Positions 50,325 to 58,233 of a stretch of DNA of 64,000 nucleotides are shown in pieces. Position numbers and translations under genes: made by a program. The notes below the pieces were generated by a model that did not search any database, had not been told where the DNA came from, and saw only the letters and a program-made list of their open reading frames with translations. Source of the stretch: Bacillota bacterium (GTDB lineage Bacteria > Bacillota > Bacilli > ZCTH02-B2); assembly GCA_017577895.1 (NCBI GenBank), contig PKQY01000002.1, positions 1-64,000 on the forward strand. The letters run 5' to 3'. Positions within the stretch are counted from its first letter, which is position 1, and each line of letters opens with the position of its first letter.

Positions 50325-51041
50325 ATGGCCAATGCAGGTCTGTGTTACGAGCAATTGGACGATGCGCAGGTTGCCGAGCTGAACACCCAATTGGCCGGCA
50401 AAGAAGCGCTGGACGTGGTGCGCTGGGCGTACGACCAATTCGGCGACGATTTGGTGTACGCCTGCAGTTTCGGGGCAGAAGCGATGGTGCTCATCGACCT
50501 GATTGACCGGGTGAAGCCGGATGCGCGGCTCGTCTTTCTCGACACCGACGTCCATTTCCCCGAAACGTATGCGCTGATCGAGCGGGTGAGCGAGAGGTAT
50601 CCACGATTGAACATCGAACGGGTCCGCCCGGCGTTGACGTTGGAAGAACAGGCGAAACAATACGGAGAGGCCCTCTGGTCGCGGGATCCGGATGCGTGCT
50701 GCCGCATCCGCAAAGTGGAACCGATGGCGCGGGCATTGTCCGGCGTGCGGGCTTGGATGTCGGGGTTGCGCCGGGAACAGTCCCCTACCCGGGCCAAGAC
50801 GGAGTTTGTCAACTTGGATCACAAGTTTCGTTCCATCAAAATATGTCCGTTGATTCACTGGACGTGGAAGGACGTGTGGACATACATCGTGCAACACGGC
50901 TTGCCCTACAACCCGTTGCACGATCAAGGCTACCCCAGTATCGGCTGCCGTCCGTGCACCCAGCCGACGGGGGGACGGGAAGATTCCCGCGCCGGGCGCT
51001 GGGCCGGTTTTGGCAAGACCGAATGCGGTTTGCACGCGTAA
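50325..51041 (+). CDS. cysH: APS/PAPS reductase, 4Fe-4S type
   Basis: CysH reduces activated sulfate to sulfite using thioredoxin. The 238-residue product has YACSFGAEAMVLIDLI and FLDTDVHFPETY nucleotide-binding segments. It has the two cysteine pairs C125-C126 and C208-x2-C211 of the Fe-S type that accepts APS (and, in Bacillus, also PAPS), and the catalytic C234 in KTECGLH at the C-terminus. GGGGGGAAAGGG precedes the ATG. Its neighbour makes both APS and PAPS. Confidence 0.94.
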   Translation: MANAGLCYEQLDDAQVAELNTQLAGKEALDVVRWAYDQFGDDLVYACSFGAEAMVLIDLIDRVKPDARLVFLDTDVHFPETYALIERVSERYPRLNIERVRPALTLEEQAKQYGEALWSRDPDACCRIRKVEPMARALSGVRAWMSGLRREQSPTRAKTEFVNLDHKFRSIKICPLIHWTWKDVWTYIVQHGLPYNPLHDQGYPSIGCRPCTQPTGGREDSRAGRWAGFGKTECGLHA

Positions 51042-51081
51042 ACCATGGGCAACACAGCAAGGGAATGGGAGGAGCGGAACG

Positions 51082-52932
51082 ATGGTGCACATCTTGCCCC
51101 ACGGAGGCACGTTGGTCAACCGATGGGTTGAAGAAGCGAGCGAGTGGGCGCGCTTGGAACACGCGGTGGAACTGGACAACATGGCGTTGTCGGATTTGGA
51201 GCTCATCGCCAACGGCGCCTTCAGTCCGTTGACCGGATTCATGGGGGAAGCCGACTATTACAGCGTGTTGGAGCGGATGCGGCTGGCCGATGGCCGAGTG
51301 TGGAGCTTGCCGATAACATTGCCGGTGGACGAAGACGTGGCGGAGCGCATCGCCATCGGCGAGACGGTTCGGCTGGAACAAAACGGCATCCTTTACGGTG
51401 TGATGGAGGTGCGGGAAAAATATCGCCCGCCGAAAGAATTGGAAGCGGAGAAAGTGTTCCGCACCACCGACCGGGCCCATCCGGGCGTGAAGAAATTGTT
51501 TGAGCGGCCGCCGGTATATTTGGGCGGCCCCGTAACCATGTGCCGCCGTCCCGACAAGGGTGCGTTTGCAGCCTTTACGCTGGATCCGGCCGAAACCCGC
51601 CGCGTCTTTGCCGAGCGGGGATGGAAGACGGTGGTCGGTTTTCAAACGCGCAACCCGGTGCACCGGGCCCACGAATACATTCAAAAAACGGCTCTGGAAA
51701 TCGTGGACGGCCTGTTTTTGAACCCGCTGGTGGGCGAGACGAAGTCCGACGACATTCCGGCCGACATCCGCATGGAAAGTTACCAAGTGTTGTTGAACGA
51801 ATATTACCCAAAAGACCGGGTGTTTCTCGCCGTCTTTCCAGCGGCCATGCGCTACGCGGGACCGCGGGAAGCGATTTTTCACGCCATCGTGCGCAAAAAC
51901 TACGGCTGCACCCATTTCATCGTCGGCCGAGATCACGCCGGCGTCGGCCATTATTACGGTCCCTACGACGCGCAGCGCATTTTTGAAGAATTCCGGCCCG
52001 AAGAGTTGGACATTACGCCGCTCTTTTTTGAAAACAGCTTTTACTGTAAGCGGTGCGGCAACATGGCGTCCCGCAAGACTTGCCCCCACGATGCGACTCA
52101 TCATGTCACGCTTTCGGGGACCAAAGTGCGGGCCATGTTGAGCGAAGGCATTGCGCCGCCGCCGGAATTCAGCCGTCCGGAAGTGGTGGACGTCCTCATT
52201 CGGGGGTTGCGGAAGCAAGGTCAAGGGCCGGTCCAACGGCAAGAGCCGGTGGCTTCTGGCCATGATGCGGCGAAAGAAGTGGCCGCGGCCAAATCCCCTG
52301 CTGCCAAATCCCCGAACGTCATCTGGCATTCATCGTCCGTCTCGAAAAAGGCGCGCCAAGCCCTCCACGGTCACAAAAGCGGCATTCTTTGGCTGACCGG
52401 TTTGTCGGGTTCCGGCAAGTCGACGTTGGCCAACGCCGTGCAGGCCAAGTTGTACAGCATGGGCGTTCACTGCTACTTGCTGGACGGAGACAACATTCGG
52501 CACGGATTAAACCGCGATCTCGGCTTCTCGCCGCAAGATCGGAAGGAAAACATCCGCCGCATCGGCGAGGTGGCGAAACTGTTCGTCGATGCCGGCATCA
52601 TCGTGCTGACCGCCTTCATTTCGCCGTTTCGGGAAGACCGGGACATGGTGCGGAGGATGGTCGACGACGGCGAGTTTGTGGAAGTGTACGTCAAGTGTCC
52701 GCTGGAAGAATGCGAACGGCGGGATCCGAAAGGTTTGTACAAAAAAGCGAGGAGGGGCGAGATTCCCGATTTTACCGGCATTTCGTCGCCCTATGAAGAG
52801 CCGCTGGCGCCGGAGTTGATTGTGGAGACGGATCGGCAAACGCTGGAGGAATCGGTGGCACAAATCCTCGGTTTTCTCCGGGAGCACGGTTGGATCAAGT
52901 CCGATGGGCGCCAAAATTGTTTCCGCAATTGA
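51082..52932 (+). CDS. sat-cysC: ATP sulfurylase / APS kinase fusion
   Basis: A 616-residue bifunctional enzyme. Residues 1-390 are ATP sulfurylase, with VVGFQTRNPVHRAHE, the GRDHAGVG loop and a zinc site C322-x2-C325-x8-C334-x2-H near FYCKRCGNMASRKTCPH, as in thermophile and sulfur-oxidiser enzymes. A charged Ala/Lys/Pro linker of about 40 residues follows. Residues 420-616 are APS kinase, with the P-loop LTGLSGSGKSTLANAV near 438-453 and FISPFREDRDMVR. The enzyme makes APS and then PAPS. GGGAGGAGCGG precedes the ATG. Confidence 0.94.
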   Translation: MVHILPHGGTLVNRWVEEASEWARLEHAVELDNMALSDLELIANGAFSPLTGFMGEADYYSVLERMRLADGRVWSLPITLPVDEDVAERIAIGETVRLEQNGILYGVMEVREKYRPPKELEAEKVFRTTDRAHPGVKKLFERPPVYLGGPVTMCRRPDKGAFAAFTLDPAETRRVFAERGWKTVVGFQTRNPVHRAHEYIQKTALEIVDGLFLNPLVGETKSDDIPADIRMESYQVLLNEYYPKDRVFLAVFPAAMRYAGPREAIFHAIVRKNYGCTHFIVGRDHAGVGHYYGPYDAQRIFEEFRPEELDITPLFFENSFYCKRCGNMASRKTCPHDATHHVTLSGTKVRAMLSEGIAPPPEFSRPEVVDVLIRGLRKQGQGPVQRQEPVASGHDAAKEVAAAKSPAAKSPNVIWHSSSVSKKARQALHGHKSGILWLTGLSGSGKSTLANAVQAKLYSMGVHCYLLDGDNIRHGLNRDLGFSPQDRKENIRRIGEVAKLFVDAGIIVLTAFISPFREDRDMVRRMVDDGEFVEVYVKCPLEECERRDPKGLYKKARRGEIPDFTGISSPYEEPLAPELIVETDRQTLEESVAQILGFLREHGWIKSDGRQNCFRN

Positions 52933-53000
52933 AGCCGGATGAAAACCGTGGGGACAGGAAAAAATAATCCCACCTTGATTTTTAAAGAGGTGGGTTCGTC

Positions 53001-53150
53001 TTGTCGTATACGTGTTATCACTGTGCGGCGGAAATCGATGACGCCCGTGCCCATGGGATCACCGTGTATGACAAAAACGGCGTGGAAGAACGGACCGAAT
53101 TGTTGTGCGATGAATGTTACAGGGAATGGCTGGAATCGCTCAAAGGGTAA
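53001..53150 (+). CDS. 49-residue zinc-ribbon-like protein
   Basis: A short protein starting MSYTCYHCAAEIDDARAHG with two CxxC pairs (C5/C8 and C36/C39), the ligand pattern of a small zinc ribbon or rubredoxin-like knuckle. It starts at a TTG with AGAGGTGGG eight bases upstream and has a terminator directly after it. It is the last gene of the sulfate operon strand. No family was recognised; it may be a small regulatory or metal-handling protein. Confidence 0.65.
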   Translation: MSYTCYHCAAEIDDARAHGITVYDKNGVEERTELLCDECYREWLESLKG

Positions 53151-53152
53151 GC

Positions 53153-53190
53153 AAAAGAAGGGGGGCAAGAGCGCGCTCCCCTTCTTTTTT
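53153..53190. terminator. Terminator shared by the sulfate operon and bdbC
   Basis: AAAAGAAGGGG (53153-53163) pairs perfectly with CCCCTTCTTTT (53178-53188) and is followed by more T residues on the plus strand. On the minus strand the stem itself ends in T residues, so it may serve both converging units. Confidence 0.75.
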
Positions 53191-53611
53191 ATTGTTTTTC
53201 CGGTTTGACCAAGAAGAGCAACACGGTAATGAGGATAAACGCGGTCAGGGCCATAAACGGGATGGTGATAAAGCCCAGCCAGTTGATGTAAACCGTATTG
53301 CACGGCACGCCATGGCGGCACGGCTGGACGAGGGCGAGGGCGTCCACCTTTTGCAACAGGTAATGGTACAGCGACGTGGCGGCGCCGATGATGGACAGCG
53401 GCAACACATAACGACGGATGCCGACATCTTGTCGGTAGGCGGCGATTCCGAGGAAGACGGTCAGCGGGTACATGAGAATGCGTTGAAACCAGCACAGGTC
53501 ACAGGGGACAAAGCCCCGGATTTCACTGAAGTAAAGGCTTCCCAACGTCGCCACTACCGATACGAGCCATGCGGCATACAATAGATAAGGGCGAATACCG
53601 GCCTTGTCCAT
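53189..53611 (-). CDS. bdbC: DsbB-family disulfide oxidoreductase BdbC
   Basis: BdbC is a membrane quinone-linked oxidoreductase that re-oxidises BdbD. The 140-residue product has four membrane segments, the CDLC active site (C37 and C40) after the first helix and the second cysteine pair in QPCRHGVPC in an external loop. It is coded just downstream of bdbD, so the two form a disulfide-forming system for exported proteins. Confidence 0.93.
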   Translation of the reverse strand: MDKAGIRPYLLYAAWLVSVVATLGSLYFSEIRGFVPCDLCWFQRILMYPLTVFLGIAAYRQDVGIRRYVLPLSIIGAATSLYHYLLQKVDALALVQPCRHGVPCNTVYINWLGFITIPFMALTAFILITVLLFLVKPEKQ

Positions 53612-53640
53612 ACACGGTTCCTCCCATGCATCGTCCAGTG

Positions 53641-54366
53641 TCAGGATGGGTTGGCGGCCAACTGTTCTTCGATGGTCTCCCGAAGGGCGTCATAGTCGAA
53701 CGGATCCGGCAACAGGAGATGGTTCACCATGATGGACGGGGTGAGCTGCACGTTGTACCGATCCACCAGGTCTTCATCGACATCGACGGCCGGTTGGGCC
53801 GCTTTGTCCGTCAACGCTTGGACGAACTGTTCGGTATCGATGCCGGGGACATGGGCTTCTGCCAGTTCCGTCAGCTTTTCCACGGTGACCCATTGTTTGT
53901 TCTGATCCTCTTGTGCGGCAAACAAGGCGTGATGAAAGTCCCAAAAGTGCTCCGGATGTTGTTCCAAGACCGTTTCCCCCGCCAAGGCGGCGAGCGCCGA
54001 TTCTTCGCCGTGGAACAGCGTGTTGATGTAGACGTACCGCACTTTTCCGCTGTCGATGTAGTCGGCTTTCAATTGCGGCAAAATGCGCTCATTCCAATAT
54101 TGACACGACGGGCATTTATAATCGCCGAATTCGATGACCACCACAGGCGCATCCGGTTCCCCCAAGACCGGTTGTCCGTCCAACGGAGGCGGTTCGTCAT
54201 ACGAGACGATATCGCCTCGTTTTTGTTGGGCTTGGTTGATGATGCCGATGATGAGAAACAGCGCGATGACCGCCACGGTGACCCAGATGAGCGGACGGAC
54301 CGGATTTTTTTTCGTCTGGTACGTGCTTTCGTGGGCCGCTTTGGAGCGTTTTTGAGCCAACGTCAT
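53641..54366 (-). CDS. bdbD: Membrane-anchored DsbA-like thiol oxidase BdbD
   Basis: A 241-residue thioredoxin-fold protein facing the outside of the cell. A basic cytosolic tail, a membrane anchor (PLIWVTVAVIALFLIIGII, near residues 25-43), then the DsbA domain with active site CPSC in GDYKCPSCQYW near residues 82-92 and the cis-Pro loop QLTPSIMVN near 206-214. The start at 54366 has GGGGAGG upstream; longer frames begin in non-conserved sequence. It oxidises exported proteins and is recycled by BdbC. Confidence 0.92.
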   Translation of the reverse strand: MTLAQKRSKAAHESTYQTKKNPVRPLIWVTVAVIALFLIIGIINQAQQKRGDIVSYDEPPPLDGQPVLGEPDAPVVVIEFGDYKCPSCQYWNERILPQLKADYIDSGKVRYVYINTLFHGEESALAALAGETVLEQHPEHFWDFHHALFAAQEDQNKQWVTVEKLTELAEAHVPGIDTEQFVQALTDKAAQPAVDVDEDLVDRYNVQLTPSIMVNHLLLPDPFDYDALRETIEEQLAANPS

Positions 54367-54496
54367 GCCTCCCCTTGCGAGAAACTGTTCGAAATAAAGA
54401 TACCACATCGGGGGAAAGATGCCCATCCGATTCAGCATATTGGATGGCGGAACGTTTGCCAATATTTTTTCAGTGATGGAAAGGAGAGGATTATAC

Positions 54497-54521
54497 TATA
54501 ATGGTCTTGTTACAAACAAGA
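54497..54521 (+). promoter_or_regulatory. -10 box and 17-bp palindromic operator before the PrpD-family gene
   Basis: A perfect TATAAT (54497-54502) lies two bases before the perfect palindrome TCTTGTT-ACA-AACAAGA (54505-54521). The palindrome would cover the transcript start, a typical repressor position. The size and TTGT/ACAA core suit a GntR- or TetR-type regulator. No good -35 box was seen, and no regulator gene is in this part of the window. Confidence 0.6.
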
Positions 54522-54542
54522 ATAGATTAGGAGGGATGTAAG

Positions 54543-55895
54543 ATGAAAGAATTGCGCGACCTAGCTGAATATTTAACCGGCATCCGTTGGACCGACTTTT
54601 CGGAGGAGACGGTCGTCGCGGCGAAACTGGTGTTGGCGGATACGTTGGCAGCCATCGTCTTCGGCAATCAGTCTCAGGAAATCGGAGAAATGGCCGATCG
54701 CATCCGAAAAAGGGAAAGCGGTTCATTTGACATTTTTGGAACAAGATGGCAAACCGGCGCCTATTCGGCGGCGTTTTTGAACGGATTCGGCTCGGTCGCC
54801 ACCGAGATGGACGAAGGGAACCAATGGAGTAAAGGACACCCGGCGGCCCATGTCGTCCCGGCGTTGCTCACTTCGGCGCAAGCCATGGACAACTGTTCCG
54901 GTCAACGCCTGTTGCAGGCTGTGATCGCCGGCTATGAGGCCTGTTCGCGCTTCGGCCGGGCTACGACGTTGCGTCCCGAGGCCCATGCCCACGGCACCTG
55001 GGGCGTGATGGGGGCGGCCGCATCCGTGGCGCTGTTGAACGGCGCCGATGCCGAGCAGTGGGTTCAGGCGGTGATGGTCAGCAGTCATCTGGCGTTGCCG
55101 ACGATGTGGAACAGCGCCTTGGAAGGGGCGTTGGTGCGCAACGTTTACGCCGGCCACGCAGCGGAAATCGGGTTGCGGGCGTGGGATTTTGTCCAGTCGG
55201 GCATTGGGGCGCCGAAACAATCGGTCGAATACGTGTTTGGTTCCGTGCTCGGCCAACGGTTCAACCCGGCCGATCTGCACGAAGGGCTGGGAGATGTGTG
55301 GGACATTCAGCGCAATTATTTTAAGCCGTATGCTTTTTGTCGGTACGCCCATGCACCCATCGATGCCTTCTCGCGGATTCTCGAACGACATGCCGTGACG
55401 TTGGAGAAGATCGCACGGATTGAGGTCAAAACGTACGCTCGGGCGGCGACCTTGAACAATCAACAGCCCCACAATGTATTGGCGGCGAAATTTTCCATCC
55501 CTTATGCGTTGGCGGTGCGCTTTTTTACCGGTAAAGCCGATGTCCGCTCCTTTGGCGAAGAGTTGCTGTTTCACGAAGGCATCCGGCAATTGATGAAAAA
55601 AATTGAGGTGGTGCCCAGCGCCGAATTGGAAAAAGATTATCCTTCCATCATGCCGGCGGTGGTCACCCTGACGACGACCGATGGCGAAGTGTACGAGGAA
55701 CGTTGCGATATGGCCCGGGGTGGACTGACCGATCCGTTTACGGTGGATGAATTGAAAGCGAAATTTATGGACTTGACCGCTGCGGCGTATGCGCCCGATA
55801 CCCAAGCGCAACTGTGGGAGTTGATTTGGACGTTGGAACAACAACCGTCTTTGGCCCCGCTCTTTGATGCCCTTCGTTCGATACACCGGGTATGA
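54543..55895 (+). CDS. MmgE/PrpD-family protein
   Basis: A 450-residue protein of the 2-methylcitrate dehydratase (PrpD), cis-aconitate decarboxylase and iminodisuccinate epimerase superfamily. Typical blocks are the N-terminal helical domain, AAFLNGFGSVATEMDEGNQ near residues 73-91 and HPAAHVVPALL near 99-109, AHGTWGVMGAAASVALLNG near 148-166, and a Cys/Tyr-rich KPYAFCRYAHAPIDA near 261-275. Family members act on short di- and tricarboxylates by elimination, decarboxylation or isomerisation. In this cluster it could act on a branched or unsaturated dicarboxylate intermediate. Exact reaction unknown. Confidence 0.85.
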   Translation: MKELRDLAEYLTGIRWTDFSEETVVAAKLVLADTLAAIVFGNQSQEIGEMADRIRKRESGSFDIFGTRWQTGAYSAAFLNGFGSVATEMDEGNQWSKGHPAAHVVPALLTSAQAMDNCSGQRLLQAVIAGYEACSRFGRATTLRPEAHAHGTWGVMGAAASVALLNGADAEQWVQAVMVSSHLALPTMWNSALEGALVRNVYAGHAAEIGLRAWDFVQSGIGAPKQSVEYVFGSVLGQRFNPADLHEGLGDVWDIQRNYFKPYAFCRYAHAPIDAFSRILERHAVTLEKIARIEVKTYARAATLNNQQPHNVLAAKFSIPYALAVRFFTGKADVRSFGEELLFHEGIRQLMKKIEVVPSAELEKDYPSIMPAVVTLTTTDGEVYEERCDMARGGLTDPFTVDELKAKFMDLTAAAYAPDTQAQLWELIWTLEQQPSLAPLFDALRSIHRV

Positions 55896-55920
55896 TCCAA
55901 AATCTATCTCAAATCAATTG

Positions 55921-55950
55921 TTGTCATCGGAAAGCGAAGCATGCTATAAT
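55921..55950 (+). promoter_or_regulatory. Promoter of the flavoprotein-led catabolic genes
   Basis: TTGTCA (55921-55926), an 18-base spacer and a perfect TATAAT (55945-55950) preceded by TGC. It is a strong SigA promoter that gives a leader of nearly 190 bases before the flavoprotein start. Confidence 0.75.
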
Positions 55951-55990
55951 CAAATCAAAAATAGAAACGCATTTCGGATTATGAAATATT

Positions 55991-56141
55991 AATGTTGAAA
56001 ATGTAAAGGTTTTCTGTAAGGGATTACATCAACATTCGATGGACCATTTAGAAAAAATGCTGTATAAAAAAGTGGTCCTGCCATTTATTTACTGTAATTT
56101 ACGGAATGCGTTTCACAATACGAAATCGCGGGGTGGTCCAT
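55991..56141 (+). promoter_or_regulatory. Structured leader before the flavoprotein gene
   Basis: One hairpin pairs AATGTTGAAAATGTAA (55991-56006) with TTACATCAACATT (56024-56036), with a three-base bulge. Further on, ATGGACCA (56039-56046) is complementary to TGGTCC at 56073-56078 and, over 8 bases, to TGGTCCAT at 56134-56141, which overlaps the ribosome binding site and lies next to the start. The two pairings exclude each other, so the leader could control translation. No known riboswitch was recognised. Confidence 0.4.
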
Positions 56142-57512
56142 TTGGCTTGGGATGCCGAAACGGATGTCGTGGTGGTGGGCGCCGGCGGTTGTGGATTGGT
56201 CGCCGCGCTGGCGGCGGCCGAACACGGCGCGCAAGTGGTGATATTGGAAAAGACGGAACGGGTGTTGGGGAACACGGCGGCCAGCGCCGGCATGATTCCC
56301 GCCGCCGGCACCCGGTTTCAGAAAGCGCTGGGCATTGAAGATTCGCCGGAGCAAATGGCGGCGGACATCTTGCGGAAAAACGACCATCAAAGCGATCCGG
56401 AGTTGACGTTGGCGTTGTGCCAAGAGTCGGCCCGGCTCGTCGAATGGATGGTGGACTCGTTAGGCATCGAGTTGTCAGTGGTGCAGGAGTTTAAATATCC
56501 CGGCCACAGCACGTACCGGATGCACGCTCCCATCAGCCGTTCCGGCTTGGACTTGATCAAAATGTTGCGGCAGGCGGTGAACAAGCGGGACAACATCATT
56601 TTGATGTTGCAGTCGCCGGTGACCGATCTGGTGGCGGAAGACGGCGCCGTCGTCGGCGTCGTCACCCAAACGCCGATGGGTGAGCAGCGCATTCGGGCCC
56701 AGAAAGTGATTTTGGCGTGCAACGGCTTTGGCGGCAACCGCGAACTGGTGGCCAAGTACATCCCGGAAATGGCCGACGCCATGTACTTCGGGTACGAGGG
56801 GAATACGGGCGAAGCCATCTTGTGGGGCGAAAAGTTAGGCGCCCAACTGGAAAACATGCACGGTTTCCAAGGGCACTCCTCGGTCTCGGCGGGCCAAGGG
56901 ATCTTGGTCACCTGGGGCGTGGTCATGATGGGCGGCTTCATGGTGAACGTCAACGGCGAACGGTTCGGTGACGAAACCCAAGGCTACTCCGAGTTCTCGT
57001 TGGAAGTGATGAAGCAGCCCCAGCAGACGGGATTCCTCATTTTTGACCAGTCGATTCACGACCAGTTGTTATCCATCGAAGACTTCCGGCAGTTGGCCTC
57101 CATGAACGCCTTCAAGTTTGCGTCGACGCCGGAAGAGCTGGCCAAAGCGCTGGGGATCCCGGCTGGCGGTTTGGCGGCGACATTTGAGGAAGTCCGGCAA
57201 GCGGCGGCCAGCGGAGGGGATCGCTTCGGTCGGACCGATTTCGCCAAAGTGTTGGAGCCGCCGTACTGCGGCATTCGGGTGGTGCCGGCCTTGTTCCACA
57301 CCCAAGGCGGATTGAAGATCAACCGCCACGCGCAAGTGTTGCGGAAGGATGGCACTCCCATTCCCAATTTGTATGCCGGAGGCGGCAGCGCTGTCGGCGT
57401 CTCCGGCAACCACCCCAAGGGATATATGTCCGGCAACGGCTTGTTGGCCGCCTTGGGATTTGGAAAAATCGCCGGGGAACACGCGGCGAAAAGTTTAGCG
57501 CTTCAAAACTGA
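56142..57512 (+). CDS. FAD-dependent oxidoreductase, fumarate reductase / 3-ketosteroid dehydrogenase superfamily
   Basis: A roughly 456-residue single-domain flavoprotein. The N-terminal dinucleotide fold VVVVGAGGCGLVAALAAAEHG binds FAD near residues 9-29 and ILEKTERVLGNTAASAGMI follows. The C-terminal HTQGGLKINRHAQVL and GVSGNHPKGYMSGNGL blocks are typical of soluble fumarate reductases and ketosteroid dehydrogenases. There is no signal peptide and no heme-binding or FMN domain, so it should act in the cytosol. It could reduce or form an activated C=C bond in the pathway. The TTG at 56142 follows GGGGTGG; an ATG at 56106 is possible but has a weak site. Confidence 0.85.
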   Translation: MAWDAETDVVVVGAGGCGLVAALAAAEHGAQVVILEKTERVLGNTAASAGMIPAAGTRFQKALGIEDSPEQMAADILRKNDHQSDPELTLALCQESARLVEWMVDSLGIELSVVQEFKYPGHSTYRMHAPISRSGLDLIKMLRQAVNKRDNIILMLQSPVTDLVAEDGAVVGVVTQTPMGEQRIRAQKVILACNGFGGNRELVAKYIPEMADAMYFGYEGNTGEAILWGEKLGAQLENMHGFQGHSSVSAGQGILVTWGVVMMGGFMVNVNGERFGDETQGYSEFSLEVMKQPQQTGFLIFDQSIHDQLLSIEDFRQLASMNAFKFASTPEELAKALGIPAGGLAATFEEVRQAAASGGDRFGRTDFAKVLEPPYCGIRVVPALFHTQGGLKINRHAQVLRKDGTPIPNLYAGGGSAVGVSGNHPKGYMSGNGLLAALGFGKIAGEHAAKSLALQN

Positions 57513-57537
57513 CGAATCAGAGGGGGAATGAACAGCC

Positions 57538-58230
57538 ATGGCGCACGTGTGGGAAGACGCATTGACGGAAGTCGACCGGTTGGTCATCGAGAAAGGCGGA
57601 TACGGCAAGCGGCGCGGATTTGGCAAAAAGCCGGCGCTGGTCATCATTGACGTCCAGTACAACTACGTCGGGGAAGACAAGCCCATTGAAGAACAGCTGG
57701 ACAAGTGGCCCAGCGGCGGCGGCGCCAATGCATGGGCTGCCATCCGGAACATCATCAAATTGCGGGAGGCGGCGAAAGCCAACAACATCCCGGTCATTTA
57801 TACCCGAAACGTTCAGAAGAAGACCATCGCCTTTGATTCCTTTGCGGTGAAGGCCAATCGGGACAACAGCAAGTACATCGACGGCCGCCCGGAGACTCAG
57901 ATCGTAAAAGAGCTGGCGCCCGACGACAACGATTTGGTGGTGGACAAAAGCTACGCCAGCGTGTTCTTCGGGACGCCGTTCATCAGCTACTTGATCAAGA
58001 TGGGCATCGACACGCTGATTCTCGTCGGCGGCTCCACCAGCGGTTGCGTGCGGGCGACGGCCGTGGATGCGGTGACGCACAATTTCAACGTGGCTGTCGT
58101 GGAAGATTGCGTCTACGACCGGATTCAACTGTCTCACAAAGCGGCATTGCTGGACTTGTGGATGAAATATTGCGATGTTGTCGATTCGGCGGAAGTCGTG
58201 GAATATTTCCGGACGGTCAAGGGGGAATAA
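57538..58230 (+). CDS. Isochorismatase-fold amidohydrolase
   Basis: A 230-residue cysteine hydrolase of the family that includes N-carbamoylsarcosine amidase, maleamate amidohydrolase (NicF) and biuret hydrolase. The catalytic triad is present: D38 in LVIIDVQ, K137 in VVDKSYASVF and C170 in GGSTSGCVRATAVDA. The 30-residue N-terminal lead and the length fit the carbamoyl or half-amide amidases better than true isochorismatases. It follows the flavoprotein by 25 bases and precedes a cyclic amidohydrolase by three, so it likely removes ammonia from the ring-opened product. Substrate not known. Confidence 0.85.
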   Translation: MAHVWEDALTEVDRLVIEKGGYGKRRGFGKKPALVIIDVQYNYVGEDKPIEEQLDKWPSGGGANAWAAIRNIIKLREAAKANNIPVIYTRNVQKKTIAFDSFAVKANRDNSKYIDGRPETQIVKELAPDDNDLVVDKSYASVFFGTPFISYLIKMGIDTLILVGGSTSGCVRATAVDAVTHNFNVAVVEDCVYDRIQLSHKAALLDLWMKYCDVVDSAEVVEYFRTVKGE

Positions 58231-58233
58231 CCG

